Of a stretch of 64,000 bases of DNA, positions 28,333 through 37,504 are shown piece by piece. The DNA comes from Geminocystis sp. NIES-3709 (GTDB lineage Bacteria; Cyanobacteriota; Cyanobacteriia; Cyanobacteriales; Cyanobacteriaceae): the NCBI RefSeq assembly GCF_001548115.1, contig NZ_AP014821.1:806001-870000 (forward strand), read 5' to 3'. The notes under the pieces were generated by a model. That model had not been told where the DNA came from. It worked only from the letters and a program-made list of their open reading frames with translations, and did not search any database. A program made the translations under genes and the position numbers. Within the stretch, counting starts at the first letter, position 1; each line of letters begins with the position of its first letter.

Positions 28333-28402
28333 ACATTCCTTTTCGCCGACTTTTACTATTCGCCTTGAAATTAATTTCAAAGTGAGTAGTGTTAAAAATT
28401 CC
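28333..28402 (-). repeat. Dispersed palindromic repeat, copy B (inverted relative to copy A)
   Basis: On the minus strand it reads GGAATTTTTAACACTACTCA, then TTTGAAATTAATTTCAA, then AATAGTAAAAGTCGGC, clearly the same unit as copy A. It lies between the glycosyltransferase and sodB. Confidence 0.65.
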
Positions 28403-28435
28403 TAATTCTAACTCCTCATTCATAATTTTTAACTA

Positions 28436-29041
28436 TTAAGCGGTAGCTTTGGCAAAATTGTCAGCTACAAAATCCCAGTTAACTAATTTACCGAGAAAAT
28501 CGCTAATATAGTCAGGACGCTTATTTTGATAATCTAAATAGTAAGCGTGTTCCCATACATCCATTGTTAACAAAGGAATTTGTCCAGCAGTAAAGGGATT
28601 ATCAGCATTACCCGTTTTAGTAACTTTTAAAGCACCACCGTCTAACACTAACCATGCCCAACCGCTACCAAATTGAGTCGCCCCTGCGGTTTTAAATGCT
28701 TCCACAAACTTGTCAAAACTTCCAAAATCTGCCTCAATTTTGTCCGCCAATGCACCGCTAGGAGTTCCACCTCCATTGGGTTTCATACATTGCCAATAAA
28801 AACTATGATTCCATGCTTGGGCGGCATTATTAAAAATACCTGCTTGACTTGGATTAGTAGCCGTAATGGTGATGACTTCTTCAATGGATTTAGAGTCTAA
28901 TTCCGTACCTTCCACAGCTTTGTTAAAGTTAGTAACATAAGCCGCATGATGTTTGTCGTGATGAAACTCTAAGGTACTTTTAGAGATACAAGGCTCTAAA
29001 GCAGTATATTCGTAAGGAAGTGTTGGTAATTGATAAGCCAT
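28436..29041 (-). CDS. sodB: Iron superoxide dismutase
   Basis: A 201-residue Fe-type SOD that dismutates superoxide in the cytoplasm. The metal ligands are in TLEFHHDKHHAAYV, NNAAQAWNHSFYW and DVWEHAYYLDYQNKRPDYI. QFGSGWAWLV and the FGSFDKFVEAFKTAG region fit FeSOD. No signal peptide, in contrast to many Mn-type enzymes of cyanobacteria. Confidence 0.95.
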   Translation of the reverse strand: MAYQLPTLPYEYTALEPCISKSTLEFHHDKHHAAYVTNFNKAVEGTELDSKSIEEVITITATNPSQAGIFNNAAQAWNHSFYWQCMKPNGGGTPSGALADKIEADFGSFDKFVEAFKTAGATQFGSGWAWLVLDGGALKVTKTGNADNPFTAGQIPLLTMDVWEHAYYLDYQNKRPDYISDFLGKLVNWDFVADNFAKATA

Positions 29042-29159
29042 ATTATTGATCTTGTTATCTGATCTTATTATCGGTTACTTGGTTTATATTATAGTAATTG
29101 GTGTCTTTAAACAATCCCTATGGGGGGGATAAGAAGAAGCAAGTTAAACCCCGTTAACT

Positions 29160-29180
29160 AACTTTGAAATCAATTTCAAC
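29160..29180. repeat. Dispersed palindromic repeat core, copy C
   Basis: AACTTTGAAATCAATTTCAAC shares the palindromic core of the repeats at 27015 and 28333, lying between the YciI gene and sodB. Only the core is conserved here. Confidence 0.45.
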
Positions 29181-29228
29181 AGAGGGTTAGGGAATTCGCG
29201 ATAAAAATTTGACACTTTTAAACAACTT

Positions 29229-29498
29229 CTAAAAGGCTTGAATCCACTCTTTAATTTCGTAATCAGTCCAAATATTATTTCGCCAATAAGGATCCGATTC
29301 TACTAAATTTTTGACTATTTCCTCAGTTTCTGCCTCATAAATACCAAAGACTTTAGTATTATCTTTTGTTGGACCTAAAGTAATTAAAATACCTGCTTCT
29401 TTTTGTTTTCCTAAGCCTTCTAAATGTGCTTGGCGATAAGGTGTTCTTTTTTCTAAAGCATTGTCACAATAACTTCCAAATAAAATGTATTTTGCCAT
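29229..29498 (-). CDS. YciI-family protein
   Basis: An 89-residue ferredoxin-like fold protein: MAKYILFGSYCDNALEKRTP, YRQAHLEGLGKQKEAGILI, VFGIYEAETEEIVKNLVESD, PYW. These fit the YciI-like family (related to muconolactone isomerase folds). The His in QAHLEGL is the conserved putative active residue. Cellular role unknown. Confidence 0.88.
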   Translation of the reverse strand: MAKYILFGSYCDNALEKRTPYRQAHLEGLGKQKEAGILITLGPTKDNTKVFGIYEAETEEIVKNLVESDPYWRNNIWTDYEIKEWIQAF

Positions 29499-29589
29499 AA
29501 ATAATTAATTAATAGTGAATAAATTAAAGGGCTTTTGTCTTTACTACGAATATATTGATTTATCTTTTTAATATCTCAAACCTTTGCTG

Positions 29590-30909
29590 TTAATAATAAT
29601 AGTTGGAAGATTGAGTTGTTTGTTCTGGTGCAAATGCCAACCATAGGGGAAATTTTAACAGTGAAAGGCTAACTTTGTCATCAGTTTGATCCATTATGAT
29701 TAATGGTAAATCTTTTTCTTCGACAATGCGATCGCCTTTTTGAATTAAGGCCTCTGAAGTTTCAAATAATACGACTCCCCGATTAGGGCCGAAATCACTG
29801 CGAGAAATACCTAAACAGTCTTGTAAACCTCGTCTCCATTCTCCTAGTCTTTCAGGAGTGTCTGCTAAAATTAAGGTTCTTGCTCGATCGCCGTATAATT
29901 GAGAGAGAATGGACATGATAGCTGAAGCTATTAAAATATTTTGTAGTCTTGATCCCATACTGCGTAAAGTTCCCCTACCTCCTTGAGTAAAAAACCATTC
30001 TTTAACTCTTTCAGCGTGGATAGGTTCAAAGGTACGGCGTAACTGCCAAGGTGGCCCATAGTAATCAGGTCGAGTACGATATTGATCTAATAAACTACGG
30101 ATTTGACGGGTTTCTTCTTTAAAGTTTTTTTCGACAAATTGAGGGTTAGGATTATTGTTTTGGGGAATGGGGATAGGATTGGGAGTTTTTTCCCATGATT
30201 GAGAGTTGTTACTCGGTAATTCTAACTGTTCGGCTGCAGCGGCTAAGTCTTGTAAACTACCAACTAAATAATCTTTGAAACCTTGTACTCGAATAGCTAA
30301 GTCTTGAGAAACTCCGGAAAAAGTTGTTTTCATTTCTCGATCGATTTTCTCTTTTCGGCGTTCTAATTTTTGAATTTGCAACTCTAAATCTTGTTTTTTT
30401 TGTTCTAATTCTTTTAGTCCTTCTTGAAGTAACAAATTGATATTTTCTCTAATTTTTTCTTGATCTTTTATCAAGTTTTGTTTTTGAATTTCTAAGGTTT
30501 TAATTTCTGTTATTAAGTCTTGATTTTCTATTGATATATCGTCGATTATTTCTCTCTCAGTTTCTTCCCATTTAACTTCGATTTTGTCATGTTCTAAAAC
30601 TGAATTAGTTTCATTTTTTTGTTCTAAATCTATCTCCATTTCTTCGATCGATAAATTTTCTAATTCTGTATTATTTACTTCATGAGCATCATAGGAATGA
30701 TTTTCTTTTTCTTGGAAATCTGAACTAGGATTTATGGTTAATTCTTCTATATTTGCACTGGAATTTACCGTTGATTCTTCAAATTCGATCGACTCTGTCT
30801 CTAAATTAATAGTAGATGTTTTTTCTGATTGTGCTTCCCATAAATCATCATCATTAGAATAATCTAAATCTATGTTTTTTTCTTGTAATTCTTTTTTTAT
30901 ATCTGACAT
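29590..30909 (-). CDS. DUF3086 domain protein with long acidic and coiled-coil N-terminus
   Basis: A 439-residue protein in three parts. Residues 1-130 are acidic, low-complexity, Glu/Asn/Ser-rich. Residues 130-200 form a coiled coil (LEQKKQDLELQIQKLERRKE). The C-terminal half carries the DUF3086 domain: YRTRPDYYGPPWQLRRTFEP, VKEWFFTQGGRGTLRSMGSR, FGPNRGVVLFETSEALIQKG. It is restricted to cyanobacteria and of unknown function. DUF3119 is encoded just upstream on the same strand, a recurrent pairing. Confidence 0.82.
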   Translation of the reverse strand: MSDIKKELQEKNIDLDYSNDDDLWEAQSEKTSTINLETESIEFEESTVNSSANIEELTINPSSDFQEKENHSYDAHEVNNTELENLSIEEMEIDLEQKNETNSVLEHDKIEVKWEETEREIIDDISIENQDLITEIKTLEIQKQNLIKDQEKIRENINLLLQEGLKELEQKKQDLELQIQKLERRKEKIDREMKTTFSGVSQDLAIRVQGFKDYLVGSLQDLAAAAEQLELPSNNSQSWEKTPNPIPIPQNNNPNPQFVEKNFKEETRQIRSLLDQYRTRPDYYGPPWQLRRTFEPIHAERVKEWFFTQGGRGTLRSMGSRLQNILIASAIMSILSQLYGDRARTLILADTPERLGEWRRGLQDCLGISRSDFGPNRGVVLFETSEALIQKGDRIVEEKDLPLIIMDQTDDKVSLSLLKFPLWLAFAPEQTTQSSNYYY

Positions 30910-30992
30910 GGTAATTTAAAATAGTGAAATTTATTTTACTTAATAGAGAGGAATAATATCGTAGATAAATTAATAAATAATTATTGTTACTG

Positions 30993-31370
30993 TCAGTTTT
31001 TACAATATTTTTCTAAACATTCTTTTAAGGCAACAGGATCAAAGATTATAGGGATAAAATGAATACTATTGACTTCTTTAAAGTATAATAAAATAGGTAC
31101 AGGTTGCCAAAAAATAGCCCAATTTTCCCACTCTTTATAAGGAAATGTTCTGATATTTTTTTCTCCTCGATAAACTTCTAATGCGATCGAGGTAAATTTT
31201 AACTTAATTATGTTAGCTTGAATAAATAAAAATATGCCGAATAATGTCACTACAACACCGAGAATAATTTGTAATAAACTTAAGGCAATTCCACCAATAA
31301 TAATCACAAAAGGAATGCGATAATTAGGAGCTAATATTACGGATTCTGAGGACAAAACACTGCTTTTCAT
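30993..31370 (-). CDS. DUF3119 domain membrane protein
   Basis: A 125-residue protein with two closely spaced hydrophobic segments (RIPFVIIIGGIALSLLQII; LGVVVTLFGIFLFIQANII), then a PH-like soluble part with WENWAIFWQPVPILLYFKEV and HFIPIIFDPVALKECLEKY. This matches DUF3119. It lies 83 bases upstream of the DUF3086 gene; the two are probably transcribed together. Confidence 0.8.
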   Translation of the reverse strand: MKSSVLSSESVILAPNYRIPFVIIIGGIALSLLQIILGVVVTLFGIFLFIQANIIKLKFTSIALEVYRGEKNIRTFPYKEWENWAIFWQPVPILLYFKEVNSIHFIPIIFDPVALKECLEKYCKN

Positions 31371-31517
31371 TAGTTTTTTAACTAAAATCTTGGTTTAATA
31401 TTCTTTATATTTTAAGTCGATCGTGCTAAAAATGGGAAATAAGTAATTAGGGATGAGGAATTAATACATTTTCTCCCAGTATCTTAGTTCACCTGTTTTC
31501 TTGATTCTGAAGCATCA

Positions 31518-32603
31518 TTAAATTCTTTCCCCCGAAATGGGATCAAAAATGTGGCTATAATCTAAGGTAAATTTTATCTTAACTCGATCGCCTCGTTTTC
31601 CTGTCCATTGAATCGGCAACTGTAAGTTAATATTTATATCCGAGTCCAGAATAATAGCATTGACTAAAATTTCTTTTCCTAAAGGCTCGATTACTTCCAC
31701 TTGGGCTAAAATATCATTATCTGAAAAACTCTCCTCATTTACACTAATATATTCAGGACGAATACCTAAATCCCAACCTTGCCCATTATGAGGGGGTATT
31801 TTCTCCTTCCAATAAGGAGTTAAGGGGAGAGATTGTTGTTGATTAATCCACAATGCACCATCATGATAGGTAACGGGAATAATATTCATGGCAGGTGTAC
31901 CTAAAAAAGTTGCTACCATACGATTAATAGGATTATTATAGATTTCTGCAGGTGTGCCAATTTGTTGTATTTTTCCTTGATCTAAAACTACAATTCGATC
32001 GCCTAGAGTCATAGCTTCTACTTGATCATGGGTAACATAAATCGTAGTAATTCCTACTTTATTATGAAGTTTTTTTAATTCTGTGCGTGTTTGATCTCGT
32101 AATTGAGCATCTAAATTTGATAAAGGTTCATCTAATAAGAATACTTTAGGTTGTCTAATAATTGCTCTACCTAGTGCAACTCTTTGTTGTTGTCCACCAG
32201 ACAAGTCTTTAGGTTTACGATGTAATAAGTGGTTTATATCAAGAATTTGGGAAACAAACTCAACTTTTTCAGCAATAAGGGATTTGTTGACTCCTCGCAT
32301 TTTTAAGCCAAAACTAAGGTTTTGTGCAACGGTAAAATGAGGATATAAAGCATAATTTTGAAAAACCATTGCCACATCTCTTTCTCTGGCAGGGATGGTA
32401 TTCATTAACACATCGTCAAAATATAAATTACCTTCACTAACAAACTCTAAACCAGCGATCGATCTTAGTATAGTAGATTTACCGCAACCAGAGGGGCCAA
32501 CTAATACCCAAAACTCTCCATCAGGTACTTGAAAACTAATATCAGAAATAACCTTGACGTGATTAAAACTACGGGCAATATTTTCTAAAGTTACTGTCGC
32601 CAT
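31518..32603 (-). CDS. CUT1-type (MalK/UgpC-like) sugar ABC transporter ATPase
   Basis: A 361-residue ATPase. Walker A is VGPSGCGKSTILRSIAGL, Q-loop FQNYALYPH, signature LSGGQQQRVALGRAI, Walker B VFLLDEPLSNLD, and the switch His is in VTHDQVEAMTL. The C-terminal OB-like regulatory domain (LGIRPEYISVN) marks the MalK group, which energises sugar or polyol importers. No permease or binding protein is adjacent, which is common for shared MsiK-like ATPases. Confidence 0.9.
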   Translation of the reverse strand: MATVTLENIARSFNHVKVISDISFQVPDGEFWVLVGPSGCGKSTILRSIAGLEFVSEGNLYFDDVLMNTIPARERDVAMVFQNYALYPHFTVAQNLSFGLKMRGVNKSLIAEKVEFVSQILDINHLLHRKPKDLSGGQQQRVALGRAIIRQPKVFLLDEPLSNLDAQLRDQTRTELKKLHNKVGITTIYVTHDQVEAMTLGDRIVVLDQGKIQQIGTPAEIYNNPINRMVATFLGTPAMNIIPVTYHDGALWINQQQSLPLTPYWKEKIPPHNGQGWDLGIRPEYISVNEESFSDNDILAQVEVIEPLGKEILVNAIILDSDININLQLPIQWTGKRGDRVKIKFTLDYSHIFDPISGERI

Positions 32604-32683
32604 CTTGAATTTATACTTAGCAAGGTGATAAATTAATCTAGTGTAAGATACTAACGGGGCAACAGTGAATAATCAAGAATCAG

Positions 32684-32718
32684 TAATTGTTAATTGTCAA
32701 TTGTCAATTGTTAATTGT
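32684..32718. repeat. Heptamer short tandem repeat beside psbV
   Basis: Five heptamers of the form TAATTGT/CAATTGT, ending three bases from the psbV stop codon. The unit is its own near-palindrome (CAATTG). Confidence 0.75.
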
Positions 32719-32721
32719 GAA

Positions 32722-33213
32722 CTACGGTTCGATGAGTGAACGTTTACCCCATTTAGGATCGGCGTTAGTTTGAATTAAGATATAACCGGCAACCGCTTTA
32801 ATATCTTCATCGGTGTAATTACGAATTTCAGGCCAAAGATCAGGTCTTTCGGTGCTTAAATGATATAAGGAAATATCCTCTTCACCATCATAACTGGTAG
32901 GGTTTTTAATATAATCCACTAAACCCAATAAATTGTCTCTAGCAGGAAGTGCGTTAGCTAAACTTTCTTTACTTAAACCAACGTTAGGGTTAGTTTTGGT
33001 TTTACCTTGGATGTGACATTGAGAACAATTATCAATGAACAATTTTGAGCCAAGTTGTGCGTCTTTATTTGATAAAGTGATTGACGCACCATCTTCATTT
33101 AAAGGCACTGTGCGAATTTCATTACTTAAGCTAAGAGCATTTGCAGTTCCGGCAAAAGACTGCCACGCAAAAATGACTCCTGCTACTAAGATTAAAAAAA
33201 CTTTTTTCAACAT
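32722..33213 (-). CDS. psbV: Cytochrome c550-type protein (PsbV-like) with unusual C-terminus
   Basis: A 163-residue secreted c-type cytochrome. The signal peptide is VFLILVAGVIFAWQSF with cleavage near ANA-LSL. The heme motif is CSQCH, and TKTNPNVGLSKE follows as in PsbV. The distal His ligand is probably that in SLYHLSTERPDLWPE, followed by RNYTDEDIKAVAGYILIQ. PsbV normally ends in WGG(x)IYF/Y, a tail that lies in the PSII extrinsic region; here the last residues are KWGKRSLIEP. It may be PsbV with a changed tail or a PsbV2-like paralogue. It acts on the lumenal side of PSII. Confidence 0.8.
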   Translation of the reverse strand: MLKKVFLILVAGVIFAWQSFAGTANALSLSNEIRTVPLNEDGASITLSNKDAQLGSKLFIDNCSQCHIQGKTKTNPNVGLSKESLANALPARDNLLGLVDYIKNPTSYDGEEDISLYHLSTERPDLWPEIRNYTDEDIKAVAGYILIQTNADPKWGKRSLIEP

Positions 33214-33523
33214 AATTCTAAAACAAATATTTTTTTTTGGATATTTTTTGAGGGTTTCAGATTATACCCTAATCATTTTCTCTCAAAATTGGTTCATATT
33301 TGAGGAATTATTGTAAAGTTTTGTTAATAATTATTATTGATCCCTAATTCAGAATTTTAAATAACTAATAATTAAGTACTATAAGTTTTGTTTGGTAATC
33401 TTTAATTACAGAAAAATATACAGTAATAAATCTTGATTAATTACAAAAAATACTAGAGATCTCGATAATTTCGACGATATTAATAAAAAGGTTTCTCACA
33501 TTGAACTCAGGTTAGCTTAATAT
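33214..33523. other. AT-rich gap upstream of psbV
   Basis: About 310 bases with no coding frame I trust. It should hold the psbV promoter on the minus strand and possibly one for the O-GlcNAc transferase unit on the plus strand; neither can be pinned down by eye. Confidence 0.4.
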
Positions 33524-33706
33524 TTGTCCACTTTCTTATCCCGAACTGAGATTAAACTAATAAGATTTATCAATGACCATATTTTCAATGATGTTGAAGT
33601 AGTATTGAATAAAATTAAAGAATTTACTATTCAATACCAATTAATCTTAAAACAACAAGAACAGACTCCTCCTGTATTGGGTGATTTAACGGTATTAGAG
33701 CATTAA
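33524..33706 (+). CDS. Doubtful small ORF
   Basis: A 60-residue frame with only a TTG start and no ribosome site. The product (RTEIKLIRFINDHIFNDVEV...PPVLGDLTVLEH) has a plausible amino-acid mix and ends 75 bases before the transferase start. It could be a small real protein or a remnant. No similarity recognised. Confidence 0.25.
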   Translation: MSTFLSRTEIKLIRFINDHIFNDVEVVLNKIKEFTIQYQLILKQQEQTPPVLGDLTVLEH

Positions 33707-33743
33707 TTATCTTTATATCCTCCGAGTTTGAAGGAGAAAAAAT

Positions 33744-33785
33744 ATGAGTATAAGTATAATAATAGTTTTAACAGATCGAATATGA
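33744..33785 (+). CDS. Possible 13-residue leader peptide coupled to the transferase gene
   Basis: ATG at 33744 follows an excellent AAGGAG site (33731-33736). It encodes MSISIIIVLTDRI and its TGA overlaps the downstream ATG at 33782 (ATGA). The transferase ATG has no good ribosome site of its own, so translation is probably coupled through this short frame. Confidence 0.4.
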   Translation: MSISIIIVLTDRI

Positions 33786-35959
33786 AAAACTGGCATCCTT
33801 CGGTAATACCTTTTTTAGAACAGAATAACTATCAACAAGTAATCCAAATCTATGAAGAAATAACAGAAAATAACCCCGATGAACTTGATAATTACTGGTA
33901 TTTAGGGTTAGCTTATTTATTAAACAGGCAAGAAACAGAAGCACAAACTACTTGGTTTATTCCTTTTGGTAATGCTGATGAGGAAGAAACTGAGTTATGG
34001 ACTGAAGAATTAGTTAATATATTATGTTTTGAAGCTGTTCAACAAGAACAAAATAAATCTTATGATTTGGCTTGGGATATTCGTTCTGTTATCAAAGAAA
34101 TAAATCCAGAAAATTTAGATAATCTTTTGTATCTATTAAACTTGTCGATCGAAACTAACAACTTCAATATTCTTTACATTATTGATTGGGGTATTTTACA
34201 ACTACTAAAAGCGGAGAATCCTCAATCTATTTCCCCTCATATTTTGTTAAGAGTTTTAGATAAAATTGTCAGATTACCAACTAAAGAAAGTCTTGAATTA
34301 GCGGAAGCTGCCTTAATTTATGATTTCAATAATTCTGATATTAAAAACCAAATAAAGTATATAGCTCATTTATTAGGAATAGATAATTGTTCATATATTT
34401 TATATGCGATCGATCTTTTCAAGTTATGTATTAAATTTATGCCCGAAGATTTAAGTTTATATATCGGGTTATATATAATTTACTTAAACATTTATAAATA
34501 TGAAGATGCCATTAGAATGGCGGAAACAATTAAACAAAAAAAACCTGATTTTGAAGGAAGAATTTTAAGCAATAATTTTTTATTTTATTGTTATCTCAGT
34601 ATTGGAAAATGGCAAAAAGCATCTGAAATACAAGCAGAACAAGTTAAAGATTGGACAGAAATCATTACTGAAAATTCTGTAGTGAAAGATCCCTCTATTA
34701 AAACCACTTTTTTAGCCGGTTTAATTTCATCTTTATATCTACAAGATAATTTAATTCATAATCGCCATCTATTTAATGGTATTTCCTCTTTATTTTATCG
34801 TTCCAATGAAAATACAAATCTGTCAGAAAAAAGAATTAATCACTCTGAAATTAAAGACAAAAAACATCTAAAAATTGGTTATATTGGCTATACATTTCGT
34901 GGTCATTCAGTGGGCTATTTATGTCGTTGGTTAATTAATCATCACGATTCAAATTTATTTAAAATATATATTTATGCGGTGCAAGGACCAGAAGATAATA
35001 TTACAAAAAAATGGTTTAAGGAAAAATCTGAAGTTTTTTTTGCAGGGGAAAGAAATATAGATGATTTAGTGAAAAAAATTGCTGAAGATCAAATTGATAT
35101 TTTGGTAGATCTTGATAGTATTACGAATAATATAACTACTTTAGTTTTGTGTCAAAAACCGGCACCAATTCAAGTGACATGGCTAGGCTTAGATGCTTCT
35201 GGTTTACCCACGATCGATTATTACATTGCCGATCCTTATGTCTTACCTGATTATGCAGAAAAATATTATCGAGAAAAAATTTGGCGTTTACCGAATACTT
35301 ATCTTGCTATTGATGGTTTTGAAATTGCCACACCAACTCTGCGTCGAGAGGACTTAGATGTTAAAAATGATGATATTATTTTTATGAATTTACAAAATCC
35401 CGCCAAACTTAACCCCGATATTCTTAAGTCTCAACTAAAAATTATTAAAGCAGTGCCTAATAGTTATTTATTTACTAAAATTCGTAAAGATGAGGAAGCC
35501 TTAAAAGAATTAGTCAAGGAGATTGCTCAATCGGAAAATATCTCTGTCGAGAGATTACGTTTTATTCCTTCTGATGCCAGTGTAGAAACCCATCGAGGAA
35601 ATTTATATATTGCTGATGTGATTCTTGATACTTATCCCTACAATGGCTCAACTACTACTCTTGAAGCACTTTGGGCAGAAATTCCTGTAGTTACGAGAGT
35701 AGGAGAACAATTTGCCGCTCGTAATAGTTATACTTACATGATGAATGCAGGTATCACTGAAGGTATTGCATGGAGTGAGGAAGAATATATTGAATGGGGT
35801 ATTAAATTTGGTACTGATGAGGAGTTGAGAAAAGAAGTTAGTTGGAAGTTGCGAAAATCCAAAAAAACATCTCCTTTGTGGAATAGCAAACAGTTTGCGA
35901 GAGAAATGGAAAAGGCTTATCAACAAATGTGGGAGATTTATGTTCGAGAGAATACATAA
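33782..35959 (+). CDS. SPINDLY-type O-linked N-acetylglucosaminyltransferase with TPR repeats
   Basis: About 725 residues. The N-terminal half is helical with tetratricopeptide-like pairs (QVIQIYEEITENNPDELDNY, YWYLGLAYLLNRQETEAQ). The C-terminal half is a GT41 glycosyltransferase: KIGYIGYTFRGHSVGYLCRW, then ITTLVLCQKPAPIQVTWLGL, DYYIADPYVLPDYAEKYYRE and ILDTYPYNGSTTTLEALWAE. It would modify protein Ser/Thr (or act like SPINDLY with fucose). I start at the ATG at 33782 because it overlaps the leader stop; the frame opens earlier at TTG 33728. Confidence 0.88.
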   Translation: MKNWHPSVIPFLEQNNYQQVIQIYEEITENNPDELDNYWYLGLAYLLNRQETEAQTTWFIPFGNADEEETELWTEELVNILCFEAVQQEQNKSYDLAWDIRSVIKEINPENLDNLLYLLNLSIETNNFNILYIIDWGILQLLKAENPQSISPHILLRVLDKIVRLPTKESLELAEAALIYDFNNSDIKNQIKYIAHLLGIDNCSYILYAIDLFKLCIKFMPEDLSLYIGLYIIYLNIYKYEDAIRMAETIKQKKPDFEGRILSNNFLFYCYLSIGKWQKASEIQAEQVKDWTEIITENSVVKDPSIKTTFLAGLISSLYLQDNLIHNRHLFNGISSLFYRSNENTNLSEKRINHSEIKDKKHLKIGYIGYTFRGHSVGYLCRWLINHHDSNLFKIYIYAVQGPEDNITKKWFKEKSEVFFAGERNIDDLVKKIAEDQIDILVDLDSITNNITTLVLCQKPAPIQVTWLGLDASGLPTIDYYIADPYVLPDYAEKYYREKIWRLPNTYLAIDGFEIATPTLRREDLDVKNDDIIFMNLQNPAKLNPDILKSQLKIIKAVPNSYLFTKIRKDEEALKELVKEIAQSENISVERLRFIPSDASVETHRGNLYIADVILDTYPYNGSTTTLEALWAEIPVVTRVGEQFAARNSYTYMMNAGITEGIAWSEEEYIEWGIKFGTDEELRKEVSWKLRKSKKTSPLWNSKQFAREMEKAYQQMWEIYVRENT

Positions 35960-36083
35960 GTTAATAAATAAATGATAAATATAAGAAGCAAAAAATTTAT
36001 TAAAACAAAGTCATAGATACTTGATTAAGGTAGAAAATGAGTAATAGTAATAATACTTTATCTAAAAATATTAATATGGTCTT

Positions 36084-37346
36084 TTATGCAACCCATAATT
36101 CTTGAGCAAAACGAATAGAAAATAAAAATAATAAAAGAGTAAAAAAAGCCATTACACAATAACCCCAACGATGATTTCGAGAAAGTAAAATTCCTAATGC
36201 AATACTTAACGGTACGATACCATAAGCTAAACGATTCAGAGAAATTGTTCCCCCAGAAGTCAGCAATAAACCTAAACCTAAAAAACCATAAATTAAGGTT
36301 GCTTTATCTAAGGAAAAACGAAGATAATATAATAAATATATTCCACCGATTATAGGAATCGTATTAAGTAAAGGATCTCCAGCTAATAGCCATAAACCAA
36401 AACATAAAAAACACAAAATATAATCGGTCTTTATTTTTCCTAATTTATTAGATAAAAAATGTGTTGAAATGAAAAGCAATACAATTAAAATAAAAACCAA
36501 AGGATGAAGCCAATCAACTATTTTGCCTTCTTTATAGTTATAACTTCCAATAATAATTTGCATAAACATTTTTTCCCAACCTTGCCAATCAAAACCTTTT
36601 TTTCTTTCCCAAATTTCATGTTGAACTTGAATAAAAGTAAAAAAGTTGCCAAATTTTAACCAACAAAAAAAACCATAAAAAATAACTCCTAAACTAGCCG
36701 TTAAACTAGAGATATAGGCAACTAAAGAAAGTTTTTTTTGCCAACAAACTATCAAAAATGCAATAACTAAAGCTAATCCTGTAATTCTTGTAGCAGTAGC
36801 TAAAAAACCAAATATACTTAAGGCAATATATTGTTGTTTTTGGAATGCTCTTAATGCACCAATACTGAAACATAAAAATAAGCCTTCTGTATAAATTACG
36901 CTACCAAATAGAGATAGTGGAGAAAATGCTAAAACTAAAATTATCCATTTTACTTCTTTAATTTTTAGTTCATCTTTAAGCCAATCATATAATAAAAATA
37001 AAGCTATTAAAAAACTTAAGTTATTAATGATTAATCCTGCAATTTCTGGTTGAATTCCAATTCTTGTGCCTAAATGAATTAGTAATGGAAATAAAGGAAA
37101 AAAAGCAGAATCTGCTCCGGCATTTCCATCTATATATTCATATCCAGAAGAGGCTATTTTTAGATAAAAATTACTGTCCCAAGCTGAAAATACTTCCCAC
37201 CCAAATTTAGCTTCTACACCTCCATGGGGTGCAGATAATAAAGGGGCAATTCCTAATATTGCTACTAAAATTATAGTTCTTGTTAATAACCAAATTTTGA
37301 AAGGATAAAATAAATTTTTTTTTTGAAAATAATTATTTAGAAACAT
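36084..37346 (-). CDS. Multi-spanning mannosyltransferase-like membrane protein (PIG-V family)
   Basis: About 420 residues with roughly ten membrane segments. The first lumenal loop AWDSNFYLKIASSGYEY and the nearby FFPLFPLLIHLGTRIG match PIG-V-type polyprenol-phosphate-sugar-dependent mannosyltransferases (GT-C). The acidic residue in AWDSNFY is the likely catalytic Asp. I prefer the ATG at 37346 (MFLNNYFQKKNLF); a start at 37382 is also open. The acceptor is unknown; a role in glycolipid or exopolysaccharide synthesis is plausible. Confidence 0.8.
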   Translation of the reverse strand: MFLNNYFQKKNLFYPFKIWLLTRTIILVAILGIAPLLSAPHGGVEAKFGWEVFSAWDSNFYLKIASSGYEYIDGNAGADSAFFPLFPLLIHLGTRIGIQPEIAGLIINNLSFLIALFLLYDWLKDELKIKEVKWIILVLAFSPLSLFGSVIYTEGLFLCFSIGALRAFQKQQYIALSIFGFLATATRITGLALVIAFLIVCWQKKLSLVAYISSLTASLGVIFYGFFCWLKFGNFFTFIQVQHEIWERKKGFDWQGWEKMFMQIIIGSYNYKEGKIVDWLHPLVFILIVLLFISTHFLSNKLGKIKTDYILCFLCFGLWLLAGDPLLNTIPIIGGIYLLYYLRFSLDKATLIYGFLGLGLLLTSGGTISLNRLAYGIVPLSIALGILLSRNHRWGYCVMAFFTLLLFLFSIRFAQELWVA

Positions 37347-37504
37347 GATATATTCATTTCTACCAATTGATAATTGATCCATTCAAGGTTTAAAGCCTTC
37401 TCTTTTTAAGGAGAAAAAGATTATAAAAAGTTTCCATTCTATAATTTAATCCTCTTCTTTTTTAGCTAGAGATAACTGTCAATTGTACATTGTACATTAT
37501 TCAA

